A DNA stretch of 64,000 bases from Neptuniibacter sp. CAU 1671 (GCF_029222905.1 NZ_JARHUE010000003.1:186001-250000), one strand, 5' to 3'; positions 1 through 11,064 are shown, counted from the first letter of the stretch. The notes: a model not told the origin generated them from the letters alone. Program-made: numbers and translations.

Positions 1-1972
1 TCTTAAACAGACGGGTTTGCAGGAAGGTGATGTTCTCAAACGTGCCACAATTGAGCAGATTCGTCAGGATCTGATCGAAGTCTATGCCGGTCAGGGCCGA
101 TACGGTGCTTCTGTGGATACCACAGTAGAACCGCTGGCAGAAAACCGTGTGGCTCTGAATATTAAAATCAATGAAGGTCAGATTGCGTCTATTCAGCACA
201 TCAATATCGTCGGTAATACAGTCTATACCGATGAAGAACTGAAGGATCTGTTCTCACTCAAACTGCCCCATTTCTGGACCTTCTATAAAAAAGATGACCG
301 TTATGCGCGGCAGAAGTTGTCTGGCGATCTGGAACGACTGCGTTCGTATTACCAGGACAGTGGCTACATCAACTTCTCAGTTGATTCGACTCAGGTTTCA
401 ATTACCCCGGATAAAAAACATATCTACATCACGGTGAACGTGACCGAGGGTGAGAAGTTCACTGTGCGTGACGTCAATATCGTCGGTGAACTGGTGGTGC
501 CTGAGGATGAATTGAACGACAAGCTGAGCATTGCCGCAGGTGATATCTTCTCCCGCCGTCAGGTGACCGTTTCACAGGAAGCTTTGCAACGACGCATTGG
601 TGATGCCGGCTATATGTTTGCCAATGTATCGCCCCTGCCTGAGTTGCATGATGACAATACGGTCAGCCTGAAATTCTTTGTCAGTCCGGGTAAACGTACT
701 TACGTTCGCCGTATTAACATCAAAGGCAATACCCGCACAGCAGATGAAGTGGTGCGCCAGCATCTAACCCAGATGGAGGCGGCAGTTGCTTCCAATGCTT
801 CGATCGAGTTGTCGAAACAGCGTCTGGAAAAAACCGGTTATTTTAAAACGGTGAATGTAGATACCCGTCCGGTGCCGGGTACGGATGATCAGGTCGACCT
901 CGAGTACACCGTTGAGGAGCAGCAGTCCGGTTCCTTCTCCGCCAGTGTCGGTTTTTCACAGAGCAGCGGCATTATTCTGGGCCTGCAACTGCAGCAGGAT
1001 AACTTCCTGGGTACCGGCAAAAAAGTGGGCATTGGTGTATCCAACAGCTCTGTGCTGACCGAGTATTCATACAGCTTTACTGATCCGTATTACACCGTTG
1101 ATGGGGTCAGCCGGGGCTTCAATCTCTACTACCGTACCCGTGACCTGAATGAAGATAACGTCAGTGCGTTCAGTTCGGATGAAATTGGCGGGGGTGTGGT
1201 CTTTGGTTATCCAATCAATGAATTTGAACGCCTGAGCTTTGGTCTGGACCTCAAACATCTCAAAATCAACACCAATGGCGATGAAACCCCGGATGAAATC
1301 TATGATTTCCTCGATGCTGAGGGTGATAGTTATCTCAACCTGATCGCCACCCTGGGTTGGAGCAGTAACCACCTGAACCGTGGTTTCTTCCCAACCAAAG
1401 GCTATTCTCACGGGGTCTCGCTGGAGATGTCTCTGCCGGGTAGTGATCTTGGTTATGCCAAGGCGCTTTACAACTTCAAGCTATATGCCCCTATTACCGA
1501 TGACCGGCAGTGGGTTACGGGATTCAGAGCGCGTGCTGGCTATGGTACGGAGCTGGGTGGTAATGAGTTCCCGTTTTTTGAGCATTTTTATGCCGGCGGT
1601 CTGAAAACTGTGCGTGGTTATCAGCAGAATACTTTGGGTCCACGTGACTCAAAAGATGACCCCTTTGGTGGTAATGCGTTTATTTCCGGTGGTGCTGAGC
1701 TTATCTTCCCAACACCGTTTGTGGGTGATAAGTCATCCTGGCGCACCCTGTTGTTTGTCGATGCAGGTAACGTCTTTGATACCAGCTGTTCTGATACGGC
1801 AACCGAGTGTGAAGATGGTGTGCAGCTAGATGAGTTAAGGTTCTCTACCGGTTTTGCGTTAAGTTGGCTGACCCCAATTGGCCCTCTGTCGTTTGCACTG
1901 GCGGTGCCGCTTAACGATAAAGATGGAGATGAAACGGAATTCTTCCAGTTCTCTCTGGGGCAATCCTTCTAG
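1..1972 (+). CDS. bamA: BamA outer-membrane protein assembly factor (5' end outside window)
   Basis: BamA is the Omp85-family core of the BAM complex, which folds beta-barrel proteins into the outer membrane. The frame is open from base 2, so the start codon, signal peptide and first POTRA domain(s) lie upstream of the window. About 657 residues are visible: several POTRA repeats (segments such as INIVGNTVYTDEEL and INIKGNTRTADEVV), then the 16-strand barrel. The conserved VRGY motif of barrel loop 6 lies near nt 1610-1621, and the protein ends in Phe (GQSF), the usual C-terminal barrel signal. It is followed after 9 bases by skp, the standard order. Function is certain from family features; only the N-terminus is missing. 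Confidence 0.97.
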   Translation, partial: LKQTGLQEGDVLKRATIEQIRQDLIEVYAGQGRYGASVDTTVEPLAENRVALNIKINEGQIASIQHINIVGNTVYTDEELKDLFSLKLPHFWTFYKKDDRYARQKLSGDLERLRSYYQDSGYINFSVDSTQVSITPDKKHIYITVNVTEGEKFTVRDVNIVGELVVPEDELNDKLSIAAGDIFSRRQVTVSQEALQRRIGDAGYMFANVSPLPELHDDNTVSLKFFVSPGKRTYVRRINIKGNTRTADEVVRQHLTQMEAAVASNASIELSKQRLEKTGYFKTVNVDTRPVPGTDDQVDLEYTVEEQQSGSFSASVGFSQSSGIILGLQLQQDNFLGTGKKVGIGVSNSSVLTEYSYSFTDPYYTVDGVSRGFNLYYRTRDLNEDNVSAFSSDEIGGGVVFGYPINEFERLSFGLDLKHLKINTNGDETPDEIYDFLDAEGDSYLNLIATLGWSSNHLNRGFFPTKGYSHGVSLEMSLPGSDLGYAKALYNFKLYAPITDDRQWVTGFRARAGYGTELGGNEFPFFEHFYAGGLKTVRGYQQNTLGPRDSKDDPFGGNAFISGGAELIFPTPFVGDKSSWRTLLFVDAGNVFDTSCSDTATECEDGVQLDELRFSTGFALSWLTPIGPLSFALAVPLNDKDGDETEFFQFSLGQSF

Positions 1973-1981
1973 AGGTAAATC

Positions 1982-2482
1982 ATGAAATTCAAATCTTTAC
2001 TGGTCTGTTTATTTACGTTCTCAATCAGTGTGTCTGCGCACGCTGAGAAGGTGGCTGTGCTGGGTGTGCAGGAAGCACTGCTCGGCTCTACAGCGGCTGA
2101 AACCTTTCGGGAGACGCTGCGTAAAGAACTGGCCAGCGATGAAAAACAGGTACTTGAGCTGGAAAAACAAGCCAAGGCTATTCAGGAAAAACTGAAGAAG
2201 AATAAAGGACTGGCGTCTGAGGAAGAGATGCAGCAGATGAAGCTGCAGTTTCAGAAAGTCTTCACTCAGTATCAGCAGGCAGGTCAGGCGCTGCAGCAGA
2301 AACGGATGGAAAAAGAACAGGCATTCGTGACCGATATGCGTCCCGTGCTGGATAAGGTGATCCGTGGCCTGATCGAAGAGGAAAAATATGACATCGTTGT
2401 GGCTAAGGAAGCCTCCGTTTTTGCTCGCAAGGGATTGGATATCACGCCAAAAGTGATCGAGCTGTTGAACAGCTCTAAGTAA
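1982..2482 (+). CDS. skp: OmpH/Skp-family periplasmic chaperone
   Basis: Skp holds unfolded outer-membrane proteins in the periplasm and delivers them to BAM. The 166-residue product has a signal peptide (about residues 1-21, ending SVSAHA before EKVAVL). A long charged region rich in Lys, Glu and Gln (about residues 45-120) would form the coiled-coil tentacles. It sits directly between bamA and lpxD, the conserved position of skp/ompH. Length matches the family (about 160 residues). Co-transcription with bamA is inferred from the 9-base gap. Confidence 0.93.
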   Translation: MKFKSLLVCLFTFSISVSAHAEKVAVLGVQEALLGSTAAETFRETLRKELASDEKQVLELEKQAKAIQEKLKKNKGLASEEEMQQMKLQFQKVFTQYQQAGQALQQKRMEKEQAFVTDMRPVLDKVIRGLIEEEKYDIVVAKEASVFARKGLDITPKVIELLNSSK

Positions 2483-2491
2483 GCGCACTGA

Positions 2492-3532
2492 ATGGAAAAA
2501 CGCGGACAGTATACCCTTGCAGAGCTGGCAGCCCTGCTTCAGGCTGATCTAAAAGGTGATGCAGCGTATACCGTGTCGGGCCTGGCCTCGCTTGAACAGG
2601 CGGGCCCAAATCATCTCGCTTTTCTGGCAAACTCCCGCTATGCAAAACAACTGGCAACGACCCAGGCCGGTGTCGTGATCGTGGCGCCTGAAGAGGCGGC
2701 TCTGGTGCAGGGCAATGCGCTGGTGATTGCTAATCCCTATCTCGCGTATGCCCGGGTCAGTCAGTTGTTTGATGCTGTTTCTTCAGTTGCCCCGGGTGTT
2801 CATCCCTCTGCAGTGGTAACAGAGGGGGCGGTGATTCACCCTTCAGCGGCAATTGCTGCTGGTGTGGTTGTGGGTGCGGGCTGTGAGATCGGTGAAAGTG
2901 TCATTCTGGAAGCCAATGTGGTTCTGGGCGAGGGTTGTAAGATCGGTGCTCGCACCCGTCTGCAGGCCAACGTCACTTGCTACCATGATGTCTGGATCGG
3001 TGATGACTGTCTGATCCACAGTGGAGCGGTTCTTGGCGCGGATGGATTTGGTTTTGCGCCTTCGGCTGATGGCTGGGTTAAGATCGCCCAATTGGGCGGT
3101 GTGCGCATTGGTCATCGGGTTGAAATCGGTGCCTGTACCACCATCGACCGTGGTGCATTAGAGCATACGGAAATCGGTGATGGCGTTATTCTGGATAACC
3201 AGATACAGATTGCTCATAACGTCAAGATTGGTAAAAATAGCGCGATTGCCGGTTGTACCGCAGTAGCGGGAAGCACTAAAATTGGCGACCGCTGCACCAT
3301 TGCCGGTGCCTGTGGCATTACAGGTCATCTTGAACTGGCAGATGGTGTGCATATCACCGCGATGTCGCTTGTCACGAAATCCATCACTACACCGGGTGCC
3401 TACTCATCAGGGACCGGCCTGATGCCCAGTGGCCAGTGGAAAAAGAATGTTGTGCGCTTCAGACAGCTTGATGAGCTGGCTCGGCGGTTGAAGTCTGTTG
3501 AAGAGCAGGTTAAAGAAATTAAGGGTTCCTAA
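2492..3532 (+). CDS. lpxD: UDP-3-O-(3-hydroxyacyl)glucosamine N-acyltransferase LpxD
   Basis: LpxD adds the second, N-linked hydroxyacyl chain to UDP-3-O-acyl-glucosamine, the third step of lipid A synthesis, in the cytoplasm. The 346-residue protein has an N-terminal uridine-binding domain (about residues 1-100, with PNHLAFLANSRY) and a central left-handed beta helix of hexapeptide repeats. The catalytic histidine is H242 in IAHNVKIG, equivalent to H239 in E. coli. The C-terminus is a charged helix (about residues 320-346). It lies 9 bases after skp and 3 bases before fabZ, so it is probably part of one long operon. Confidence 0.97.
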   Translation: MEKRGQYTLAELAALLQADLKGDAAYTVSGLASLEQAGPNHLAFLANSRYAKQLATTQAGVVIVAPEEAALVQGNALVIANPYLAYARVSQLFDAVSSVAPGVHPSAVVTEGAVIHPSAAIAAGVVVGAGCEIGESVILEANVVLGEGCKIGARTRLQANVTCYHDVWIGDDCLIHSGAVLGADGFGFAPSADGWVKIAQLGGVRIGHRVEIGACTTIDRGALEHTEIGDGVILDNQIQIAHNVKIGKNSAIAGCTAVAGSTKIGDRCTIAGACGITGHLELADGVHITAMSLVTKSITTPGAYSSGTGLMPSGQWKKNVVRFRQLDELARRLKSVEEQVKEIKGS

Positions 3533-3535
3533 TAA

Positions 3536-3973
3536 ATGATGGATGTAAAAGAAATAAGGGAGTATCTCCCCCACCGCTACCCCTTTTTGTTGGTGGATCG
3601 AGTGCTGGAACTTGAAGCTGGTCAGTCCATTGTTGCGATTAAAAACGTCACAGTGAATGAACCCTTTTTTAACGGTCATTTTCCGGACTACCCGGTAATG
3701 CCGGGTGTGCTGATTGTTGAAGCCATGGCGCAGGCTGCGGGTATCCTGGGTTTCAAAACCATGGGTAAAAAACCTGAGGATGGCAACATCTATTACTTTG
3801 TCGGTGCTGACAACCTGCGCTTTAAACGTCCTGTTGTACCGGGTGATCAGTTGCGTCTTGAGGCAAAAGTGCTTTCAGAGCGCCGCGGAATCTGGAAATT
3901 TGAGGTATGCTCAACAGTAGACGGTGAAATGGTCAGTTCTGCCACCATCCTGTGTGCTGATAGAAAGGTCTGA
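3536..3973 (+). CDS. fabZ: 3-hydroxyacyl-ACP dehydratase FabZ
   Basis: FabZ dehydrates 3-hydroxyacyl-ACP in fatty acid elongation and so competes with lipid A synthesis for the same substrate. The 145-residue hot-dog-fold protein has the catalytic pair H48 (in [13 protein letters not shown]) and E62 (in VEAMAQAAG). The start could be the first ATG (3536) or the adjacent one at 3539. It is clustered with lpxD and lpxA as in most gammaproteobacteria. Confidence 0.97.
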   Translation: MMDVKEIREYLPHRYPFLLVDRVLELEAGQSIVAIKNVTVNEPFFNGHFPDYPVMPGVLIVEAMAQAAGILGFKTMGKKPEDGNIYYFVGADNLRFKRPVVPGDQLRLEAKVLSERRGIWKFEVCSTVDGEMVSSATILCADRKV

Positions 3974-3975
3974 AG

Positions 3976-4746
3976 TTGATTGATCCTCACGCCATAATTG
4001 ATCCTGATGCCAAGCTTGCCGATGATGTTGAGGTTGGCCCCTGGACCTATATCGGTCCGGGCGTAGAAATTGGTGCCGGTACCGTGATCGGTTCCCATGT
4101 GGTGATCAAGGGTCCGACTACGATTGGTCGAAACAACCGGATTTTCCAGTTCTCCAGCGTCGGTGAAGAGTGTCAGGATAAAAAATATGCTGGCGAACCG
4201 ACCACGCTGGTGATCGGTGATAACAATGTGATCCGGGAAGGAGTTACCATTCACCGCGGTACTGTGCAGGATATTGGTACCACCATCATCGGTAGCGATA
4301 ACCTGTTTATGGCGAATGTGCATGTCGCACACGACTGTGTTGTGGGCGACCATGTGATTATGGCCAACAACACGGCGATTGCTGGTCATGTGCATGTGGG
4401 GGACTGGACAATCCTCGGCGGCTTCACCGCAGTCCATCAGTTCTGCCGTATTGGTGCGCATGTTATGTGTGGCACCTGCAGTGTCGTATTGAAAGATATC
4501 CCGTCCTACATCATGGCGAATGGTAATACGGCTCAGCCTCACGGTATCAACACTGAAGGTCTGAAGCGACGCGGGTTTACTCCGGAAGCGATTCAAACCC
4601 TGCGCCGTGCCTATAAAATTATCTATCGCCAGAATAATACGCTGGCACAAGCCCTGGATCAGTTAAACAGGATGGTGGATTCTGCTCCTGAGCTTGAATC
4701 GCTGATCCAATCTCTGGAATCGTCGACTCGCGGCATTATCCGCTAG
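3976..4746 (+). CDS. lpxA: UDP-N-acetylglucosamine O-acyltransferase LpxA
   Basis: LpxA performs the first step of lipid A synthesis, transferring a hydroxyacyl chain from ACP to UDP-GlcNAc. The 256-residue trimeric left-handed beta-helix protein has many hexapeptide repeats, and the HVAHDC motif carries the catalytic base H119 (H125 in E. coli). The C-terminal helical domain starts near residue 190. The likely start is a TTG, 2 bases after the fabZ stop, preceded by AGAAAGG; no better start lies at the N-terminus, and [10 protein letters not shown] fits the family. Confidence 0.96.
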   Translation: MIDPHAIIDPDAKLADDVEVGPWTYIGPGVEIGAGTVIGSHVVIKGPTTIGRNNRIFQFSSVGEECQDKKYAGEPTTLVIGDNNVIREGVTIHRGTVQDIGTTIIGSDNLFMANVHVAHDCVVGDHVIMANNTAIAGHVHVGDWTILGGFTAVHQFCRIGAHVMCGTCSVVLKDIPSYIMANGNTAQPHGINTEGLKRRGFTPEAIQTLRRAYKIIYRQNNTLAQALDQLNRMVDSAPELESLIQSLESSTRGIIR

Positions 4747-5922
4747 GTGCCTGCTATGCCCCAAAGGCTTCGCATTGGAATCGTTGCTGGTGAGGCCTCC
4801 GGTGATATTCTCGGCGCAGGGCTGATGCAGGCTCTGCGCTCCCAGCTCCCCCAGATTGAATTTACCGGCATTGGTGGTGAACTGATGCTTGCTGAGGGGC
4901 TGGAATCCCGCTACCCGATGGAACGTCTTTCAGTCATGGGGCTGGTTGAGGTGCTGGGGCGTCTGCGGGAGCTGCTTAAACTGCGCAAACGTCTGATCCG
5001 TGAGCTGATCGCCGAACCGGTGGATCTGTTTATTGGTATTGATGCCCCTGATTTTACGCTCAAAATGGAGCTTGAAATTCGTCAGGCAGGCATTCCGACG
5101 GTGCATTATGTCAGCCCCTCTGTCTGGGCCTGGAAACCGAAACGCATCTATAAAATAAAACGCTGCGCGGATCTTTTGCTGGCGTTATTTCCATTTGAGC
5201 CCGCCTGCTACCAGCCCACGCAACAACGTATGACAGTGGTGGGTCACCCGCTGGCGCAGGCAATCGAACATGACACCTCTCTCTGTGGTGTTCGAGAGCT
5301 GTTTCAGCTCCTTGCAGCACAGAAGGTGGTTGCACTGTTACCCGGAAGCCGGGGCAGCGAGATTAAATATCTGGCTGAACCTTTTCTGGATACTGCCCGC
5401 TGGTTGCAGCAGCAGAATCCAGAGCTGATGTTTTTGTTGCCAGCGGCGACAGAGCGGATTTATCAGCAACTGACGACTCTGGTAAATGAGAAGTATGCTG
5501 ATCTGAATCTTCGAATCATTCTCAAACAGTCACGCCAGGTGATGGCCGCGGCGGACGCGATTTTGATTGCTTCAGGTACGGCGACACTTGAGGCGACCCT
5601 GTTGGGTAAACCGATGGTGGTGGCGTATCGCATGGCGCCGCTGACCTATGCCATCTATTCGCGGATGGTCAAAGCCAAACATATCTCTCTGCCTAATTTG
5701 CTGGCTGAAGAACGCTTAGTGCCTGAGATGTTGCAGGATAATGTGCGTCCGGAACTGCTGGGTCCTTTGCTGCAAAAGGCACTGAATGACTCTGAATATC
5801 AGTTGATGCTGGCAAACCGTTTCGCAGAGATTAAAGCCCAATTGCTGCTGGATTCGAATCAGCTCGCTGCTGCGGCTGTGGTCGCGTTGCTACGGGATAA
5901 AGGGGTACTCAATGCAGACTGA
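4747..5922 (+). CDS. lpxB: Lipid-A-disaccharide synthase LpxB
   Basis: LpxB condenses UDP-diacylglucosamine with lipid X to form the lipid A disaccharide at the inner face of the inner membrane. The product is a GT-B fold glycosyltransferase (family GT19) of about 390 residues, with the N-terminal [16 protein letters not shown] signature, [12 protein letters not shown], and the C-terminal donor site [19 protein letters not shown]. Translation starts at GTG 4747, directly after lpxA, or at ATG 4756; the latter also gives a normal N-terminus. The 3' end overlaps rnhB by 11 bases, indicating coupled translation. Confidence 0.96.
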   Translation: MPAMPQRLRIGIVAGEASGDILGAGLMQALRSQLPQIEFTGIGGELMLAEGLESRYPMERLSVMGLVEVLGRLRELLKLRKRLIRELIAEPVDLFIGIDAPDFTLKMELEIRQAGIPTVHYVSPSVWAWKPKRIYKIKRCADLLLALFPFEPACYQPTQQRMTVVGHPLAQAIEHDTSLCGVRELFQLLAAQKVVALLPGSRGSEIKYLAEPFLDTARWLQQQNPELMFLLPAATERIYQQLTTLVNEKYADLNLRIILKQSRQVMAAADAILIASGTATLEATLLGKPMVVAYRMAPLTYAIYSRMVKAKHISLPNLLAEERLVPEMLQDNVRPELLGPLLQKALNDSEYQLMLANRFAEIKAQLLLDSNQLAAAAVVALLRDKGVLNAD

Positions 5923-6508
5923 AGGGTTTGATTTTGGTCAGCACCAGCTTTGTGCTGGGGTAGACGAGGTTGGTCGTGGACCGCTGGTGGGCAATGTTGT
6001 CACAGCGGCGGTGATTCTGGACCCCGCCAGACCTATCCAGGGCTTGGCTGATTCAAAGGTGCTTTCTGCTGCAAAACGCGAACGGCTCTATCAGGAAATT
6101 ACTGAAAAGGCGCTGGCCTGGTCGGTTGCATCAGCCACACCGGCAGAGATTGATGAACTGAACATTCTGCATGCTACCATGCTGGCCATGCAGCGCGCGG
6201 TACTGGCTTTGAATCCAGCGCCGGAATATGTTTATGTGGACGGCAATCGGTGTCCGGAATTGCCCTGTCCGGCGGAACCTGTGGTAAAAGGTGACAGCAA
6301 GGTGCCTGCTATCAGTGCAGCATCCATTCTGGCTAAGGTGGTGCGGGATCGTGAGATGGAGCAGCTGCATGCGCTTTACCCTCACTATGGTTTTGCCAGT
6401 CATAAGGGTTACCCCACCAAGGCACATTTTGAAGCGTTGCAGCAGTATGGACCTTTGCCGGAGCACCGCCGCAGTTTTCGCCCGGTACGTGAACTGATAA
6501 TCCCTTGA
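5912..6508 (+). CDS. rnhB: Ribonuclease HII
   Basis: RNase HII cuts RNA in RNA-DNA hybrids and starts removal of single ribonucleotides from DNA. The 198-residue product carries the family motif [11 protein letters not shown], with the metal-binding acids D18 and E19, and the later block [17 protein letters not shown]. Its start lies inside lpxB, as in many gammaproteobacteria. Length is typical (E. coli 198). Confidence 0.96.
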   Translation: MQTEGFDFGQHQLCAGVDEVGRGPLVGNVVTAAVILDPARPIQGLADSKVLSAAKRERLYQEITEKALAWSVASATPAEIDELNILHATMLAMQRAVLALNPAPEYVYVDGNRCPELPCPAEPVVKGDSKVPAISAASILAKVVRDREMEQLHALYPHYGFASHKGYPTKAHFEALQQYGPLPEHRRSFRPVRELIIP

Positions 6509-6522
6509 GCCTGAAGAGTTTT

Positions 6523-9500
6523 ATGTCTGATCCCCGTTTTATTCATCTGCGTGTCCACACTGAATTTTCTCTGGTGGATGGACTGGTGCGGGTGAAAGAG
6601 TTGGTGGCTGCTGCCAAAAAGGCGCAGATGCCAGCCGTGGCGATGACCGATGAGACCAACCTGTTTGCGCTGATAAAGTTTTATAAGGCAGCCACGGGTG
6701 CTGGCGTTAAACCGATCTGTGGTGCAGATCTATGGCTGGAAAATCCCCATGAGCCTGCCGGTCTGCCCTATCGCCTGACGCTGCTGGTCAGAAACGCAGT
6801 CGGTTACCGCAACCTGATGGAGCTGATCTCGCTTGCTTATGCCGAAGGGCAGGGGCGGCTGGATGATCGGGCCATTCTGAAGCCTGAATGGTTGGTTGCC
6901 CAGGCAGAGGGGCTGATTGCATTGTCGGGTGCACGTCAGGGGGAAATTGGGCACAACCTGCTGGCGGGCCAGCTGGATCAGGCAGAAGAAGTATTACGTT
7001 ACTGGCAGCAGGTGTTTCCTCAGTCGTTTTATCTGGAGATTCAGCGTACCGGCCGTCCCGGTGATGAGACGGTTGTGCATGGCAGTGTTGAGTTGGCTCA
7101 GCGTTGTGGTTGTCCGCTGGTGGCCACCAATGAAGTGATGTTTATCCGTGAGGAAGACTTCGAAGCCCATGAAGTGCGGGTCTGTATCAACCAGAGCCGG
7201 ACCCTCGATGATCCGATGCGGCCGAAAGAGTACAGTGAACAGCAGTATTTCCGTAGCCAGGATGAGATGGTTGAGCTGTTCAGTGATATTCCTTCAGCGC
7301 TACAGAACAGTGTAGAGATCGCCAAACGCTGCAATATTGAAATTGAGCTGGGTACCTACTACCTGCCTAAATACCCGGTGCCGGAAGGCATGTTGATGGA
7401 TGACTTCTTCCGTCAGGTCTCCTATGACGGGTTGGAAGAGCGTCTGGCAATACTGCTGGACAGGGACGATCCGGAGTATCAGGAAAAACGTCAACGCTAT
7501 ATCGACCGGCTTGAATTTGAACTGGATATCATCATCCAGATGGGTTTCCCCGGCTACTTCCTCATCGTAATGGACTTCATCAAATGGGGTAAGGAGAACG
7601 GTGTGCCGGTGGGGCCGGGACGTGGTTCCGGTGCGGGTTCGCTGGTGGCCTATGCGCAAAAGATCACTGATCTTGATCCACTTGAATATGATCTGCTGTT
7701 CGAACGCTTCCTGAACCCTGAGCGTGTTTCCATGCCTGACTTCGATATCGACTTCTGCATGGAAAACCGTGACAAGGTGATCGACTATGTTGCCCGCACC
7801 TACGGGCGTGATGCCGTGTCTCAGATTGTGACCTTTGGCACCATGGCGGCTAAGGCGGTGGTGCGTGACGTGGCGCGCGTACAGGGCAAACCCTTCGGTC
7901 TGGCCGACAAATTATCCAAACTGATCCCGTTTGAAATTGGTATCACCCTGACCAAAGCGATGGAGCAGGAAGCTCTGCTGCGTGAGTTTGTGGAATCCAG
8001 CGCAGAAGCGCAGGAGATCATGGAGATGGCCTACAAGCTGGAAGGGGTTACCCGTGGCGTAGGCAAACACGCCGGTGGCGTGGTCATCGCCCCCACCAAG
8101 TTAACCGACTTTGCCGCCACCTACTGTGATGAAGAGGGTAAGGGCCTTGTTACCCAGTTTGATAAGAATGATGTAGAAGAAGCGGGCCTGGTGAAGTTCG
8201 ACTTCCTGGGTTTGCGAACGCTCACTATCATTGACTGGGCTCTCGACACGGTAAACCGTATTCGCAGCAAAGAGGGCGAACCACCTCTCGATATTGCGCT
8301 CATCGACCTCGAGGACAAGCCGACCTTTGATCTGCTGCAGTCCGCTGAAACGACCGCAGTATTCCAGCTTGAATCCAGTGGTATGAAAGATCTGGTGCGG
8401 CGTCTGTTGCCGTCACGCTTTGAGGATATCGTGGCACTGGTGGCGCTGTTCCGTCCCGGGCCGCTGCAGTCCGGCATGGTGGATGACTTTATCAACCGAA
8501 AACATGGTCGGGCAGAGATGGCCTGGCCGCATCCGGACTATCAGCTTGATTCGTTGCAGCCGGTACTGGAGCCAACCTACGGCATCATCCTGTATCAGGA
8601 ACAGGTAATGCAGATTGCCCAGGTGATGGCGGGTTATACCCTGGGCGGCGCAGATATGCTGCGTCGGGCAATGGGTAAGAAAAAGCCGGAGGAGATGGCC
8701 AAACAGCGTGCGGTGTTCCTTGAGGGTTGTGAAAACAACAATATTGACCGTGATCTGGCGGGTAACATCTTTGATCTGGTAGAGAAATTTGCGGGCTACG
8801 GCTTTAACAAATCACACTCTGCCGCTTATGCATTGGTGTCCTACCAAACCGCCTGGCTGAAAGCGCATTACCCGGCACCCTTTATGGCGGCCGTCATGTC
8901 CTCCGATATGCAGAACACCGACAAGGTGGTGATCTTTATCGAAGAGTGTCGTCGCATGGGCATTCCGCCGGCACTGCCGGATGTGAACACCGGTGAATAT
9001 ATGTTTACCGTGAATGATGCCGGTGTGATTGTTTACGGCCTGGGTGCAGTTAAAGGTGTGGGTGAAGGGCCGATTGAGGCGATTGTAGAAGCGCGTCAGT
9101 CCGGTGGGCTGTTTAAAGACATCTTCGATTTCTGTGAACGTGTTGGTGCTAAAAAGCTGAATAAGCGGGTGCTGGAAGCCTTGGTTCGTTCCGGTGCGCT
9201 GGATTGTCTCGGCGCTGAGCGTGCAGTGTTGTGGCAGGCAATTCCCGATGCCCTGCAGGCCGCCGATCAGTCCGCTAAAAACAGCGATGCCGGTCTGATG
9301 GATCTGTTTGGTGAGGTGGAAGCGGAGGTTGCACGGGACCCTTATGCCGACTATGTCCGGGTGCGTCCATGGACTGATAAAGAACGCCTGACAGGCGAGA
9401 AAGACACGCTGGGGCTTTATCTCACCGGGCACCCCATCGATGAATATGAAGGCGAACTGCGTCACTTTGTGCCGAAGAAGATCGTCGATCTGCAGCCGAT

Positions 9501-10020
9501 GCGTGGCCAGACCCAAAAAATGGTCGGCCTGGTGGTGGATCTGCGCCTGCGCAAAACGAAAAAGGGCGATACCCTCTGTTTTGTTACGCTGGATGACCGT
9601 ACCGCCCGGATCGATGTCACACTGTTTGGTGATACTTATGATCAGTGCCGGGATCTGGTGCAAAAAGATGCCATTGTGGTGGTCGAAGGCGAGGTACAGG
9701 AAGATCATTTCTCCGGTGGTCTGAAAGTGCGTGTCAGCAGTGTGGCCAGTATTGCGCAGGCCCGAACCCGCTATGCAACCCGACTTGAGATCCGGTGTGA
9801 AGAGTCTCAGCTGACTGAGCGCCAGGTGAAACAGCTGCAGAGCCTGCTGGAACAGCATCGGGGTGAGGTGGGATTGCCGGTGCATCTTTGCTACCGTCGG
9901 GCCGATGCGAGCGCCGGGCTGATTCTTGGTGATCGGTGGCAGATAGAGGTTTGTGATACTCTGATTGTTGGCCTGATGGAGCAGTTTGGCCACACGTCTG
10001 TACAGTTACGTTACATTTGA
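6523..10020 (+). CDS. dnaE: DNA polymerase III alpha subunit
   Basis: DnaE is the replicative polymerase subunit. From ATG 6523 it has 1165 residues, close to E. coli (1160), with the N-terminal PHP domain (HLRVHTEFSLVDG), the palm motif PDFDIDF with catalytic D406 and D408, a third Asp at D560 (VKFDFLGLRT), helix-hairpin-helix segments and a C-terminal OB fold (about residues 990-1080). A TTG-initiated form from 6505 is open but adds six residues not typical of the family; ATG 6523 gives the usual MSDPRFIHLRVH start, 14 bases after rnhB. Confidence 0.97.
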   Translation: MSDPRFIHLRVHTEFSLVDGLVRVKELVAAAKKAQMPAVAMTDETNLFALIKFYKAATGAGVKPICGADLWLENPHEPAGLPYRLTLLVRNAVGYRNLMELISLAYAEGQGRLDDRAILKPEWLVAQAEGLIALSGARQGEIGHNLLAGQLDQAEEVLRYWQQVFPQSFYLEIQRTGRPGDETVVHGSVELAQRCGCPLVATNEVMFIREEDFEAHEVRVCINQSRTLDDPMRPKEYSEQQYFRSQDEMVELFSDIPSALQNSVEIAKRCNIEIELGTYYLPKYPVPEGMLMDDFFRQVSYDGLEERLAILLDRDDPEYQEKRQRYIDRLEFELDIIIQMGFPGYFLIVMDFIKWGKENGVPVGPGRGSGAGSLVAYAQKITDLDPLEYDLLFERFLNPERVSMPDFDIDFCMENRDKVIDYVARTYGRDAVSQIVTFGTMAAKAVVRDVARVQGKPFGLADKLSKLIPFEIGITLTKAMEQEALLREFVESSAEAQEIMEMAYKLEGVTRGVGKHAGGVVIAPTKLTDFAATYCDEEGKGLVTQFDKNDVEEAGLVKFDFLGLRTLTIIDWALDTVNRIRSKEGEPPLDIALIDLEDKPTFDLLQSAETTAVFQLESSGMKDLVRRLLPSRFEDIVALVALFRPGPLQSGMVDDFINRKHGRAEMAWPHPDYQLDSLQPVLEPTYGIILYQEQVMQIAQVMAGYTLGGADMLRRAMGKKKPEEMAKQRAVFLEGCENNNIDRDLAGNIFDLVEKFAGYGFNKSHSAAYALVSYQTAWLKAHYPAPFMAAVMSSDMQNTDKVVIFIEECRRMGIPPALPDVNTGEYMFTVNDAGVIVYGLGAVKGVGEGPIEAIVEARQSGGLFKDIFDFCERVGAKKLNKRVLEALVRSGALDCLGAERAVLWQAIPDALQAADQSAKNSDAGLMDLFGEVEAEVARDPYADYVRVRPWTDKERLTGEKDTLGLYLTGHPIDEYEGELRHFVPKKIVDLQPMRGQTQKMVGLVVDLRLRKTKKGDTLCFVTLDDRTARIDVTLFGDTYDQCRDLVQKDAIVVVEGEVQEDHFSGGLKVRVSSVASIAQARTRYATRLEIRCEESQLTERQVKQLQSLLEQHRGEVGLPVHLCYRRADASAGLILGDRWQIEVCDTLIVGLMEQFGHTSVQLRYI

Positions 10021-10101
10021 GTCGTACTTTTGGTCTGGTTCTTATCAGACTGAAACGGTACACTTGTGCACAATTTTTTCACTTCAGAACAGATCTTTTC
10101 T

Positions 10102-11064
10102 ATGAACCCAAATTATCTGGACTTTGAACAGCCAATTGCTGAACTGCAGGCGAAAATCGACGAATTGCGTCTGGTTGGCAATGATAATGCGCAGCTGAAC
10201 ATTTCCGATGAGCTGGAACGCCTGGAGGCGAAGATCGGCAGTCTGACCGAATCTATTTTTGCCAATCTGTCAGCCTGGCAGATCTCTCAGTTGTCCCGGC
10301 ATCCGCAGCGTCCTTACACATTGGATTATGTTCGACTGATTTTCGACGAGTTTGAAGAGATTCATGGTGATCGTCACTTTTCTGACGATCAGGCGATTGT
10401 GGGTGGTATTGCTTATCTGGATCAAAAACCGGTGATGATTATTGGTCATCAGAAGGGCCGTGGTGTACAGGAGCGTCAGAAGCGTAACTTTGGTATGCCG
10501 CGTCCGGAAGGTTACCGTAAAGCACTGCGTATGATGGAGATGGCAGAGCGTTTCAAAATGCCAATCCTGACTTTTATTGATACGCCGGGTGCTTATCCTG
10601 GTATCGATGCAGAAGAGCGTGGTCAGTCGGAAGCGATTGCGTTTAACCTCGCCAAAATGTCTCAGTTGAAAACGCCCATCATTGCCACGGTTATCGGCGA
10701 AGGTGGCTCCGGTGGTGCGCTGGCGATTGGTGTCTGTGATGAGCTGATGATGCTGGGTTACGCTACCTATTCAGTTATCTCGCCTGAAGGCTGTGCCTCC
10801 ATTCTGTGGAAAAGTGCAGAGCGGGCGGCCGATGCTGCCAAGGCGATGGGTATTACCTCTGACCGACTGCATGAACTGGGTCTGGTTGACCGTGTCATTC
10901 CTGAGCCACGGGGTGGTGCGCACCGCAGCCCTGAGCGCATGGCGGCAGACCTGAAAGCTCAGCTCAAAAGGGCGCTGGATAAACTTCAGATTTTGCCAGA
11001 GGATGAGTTGCTTGAACGTCGCTATGAACGACTCATGTCCTACGGTTTAGGTGGTGGAAACTAA
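10102..11064 (+). CDS. accA: Acetyl-CoA carboxylase carboxyltransferase subunit alpha
   Basis: AccA with AccD transfers carboxyl from biotin-BCCP to acetyl-CoA, the committed step of fatty acid synthesis. Starting at ATG 10102 gives [16 protein letters not shown] and 320 residues (E. coli 319); the frame is open 12 codons further upstream but without family-like sequence. The crotonase-fold carboxyltransferase core includes [18 protein letters not shown] and [13 protein letters not shown]. It follows dnaE as in E. coli and overlaps the proposed start of tilS. Confidence 0.96.
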   Translation: MNPNYLDFEQPIAELQAKIDELRLVGNDNAQLNISDELERLEAKIGSLTESIFANLSAWQISQLSRHPQRPYTLDYVRLIFDEFEEIHGDRHFSDDQAIVGGIAYLDQKPVMIIGHQKGRGVQERQKRNFGMPRPEGYRKALRMMEMAERFKMPILTFIDTPGAYPGIDAEERGQSEAIAFNLAKMSQLKTPIIATVIGEGGSGGALAIGVCDELMMLGYATYSVISPEGCASILWKSAERAADAAKAMGITSDRLHELGLVDRVIPEPRGGAHRSPERMAADLKAQLKRALDKLQILPEDELLERRYERLMSYGLGGGN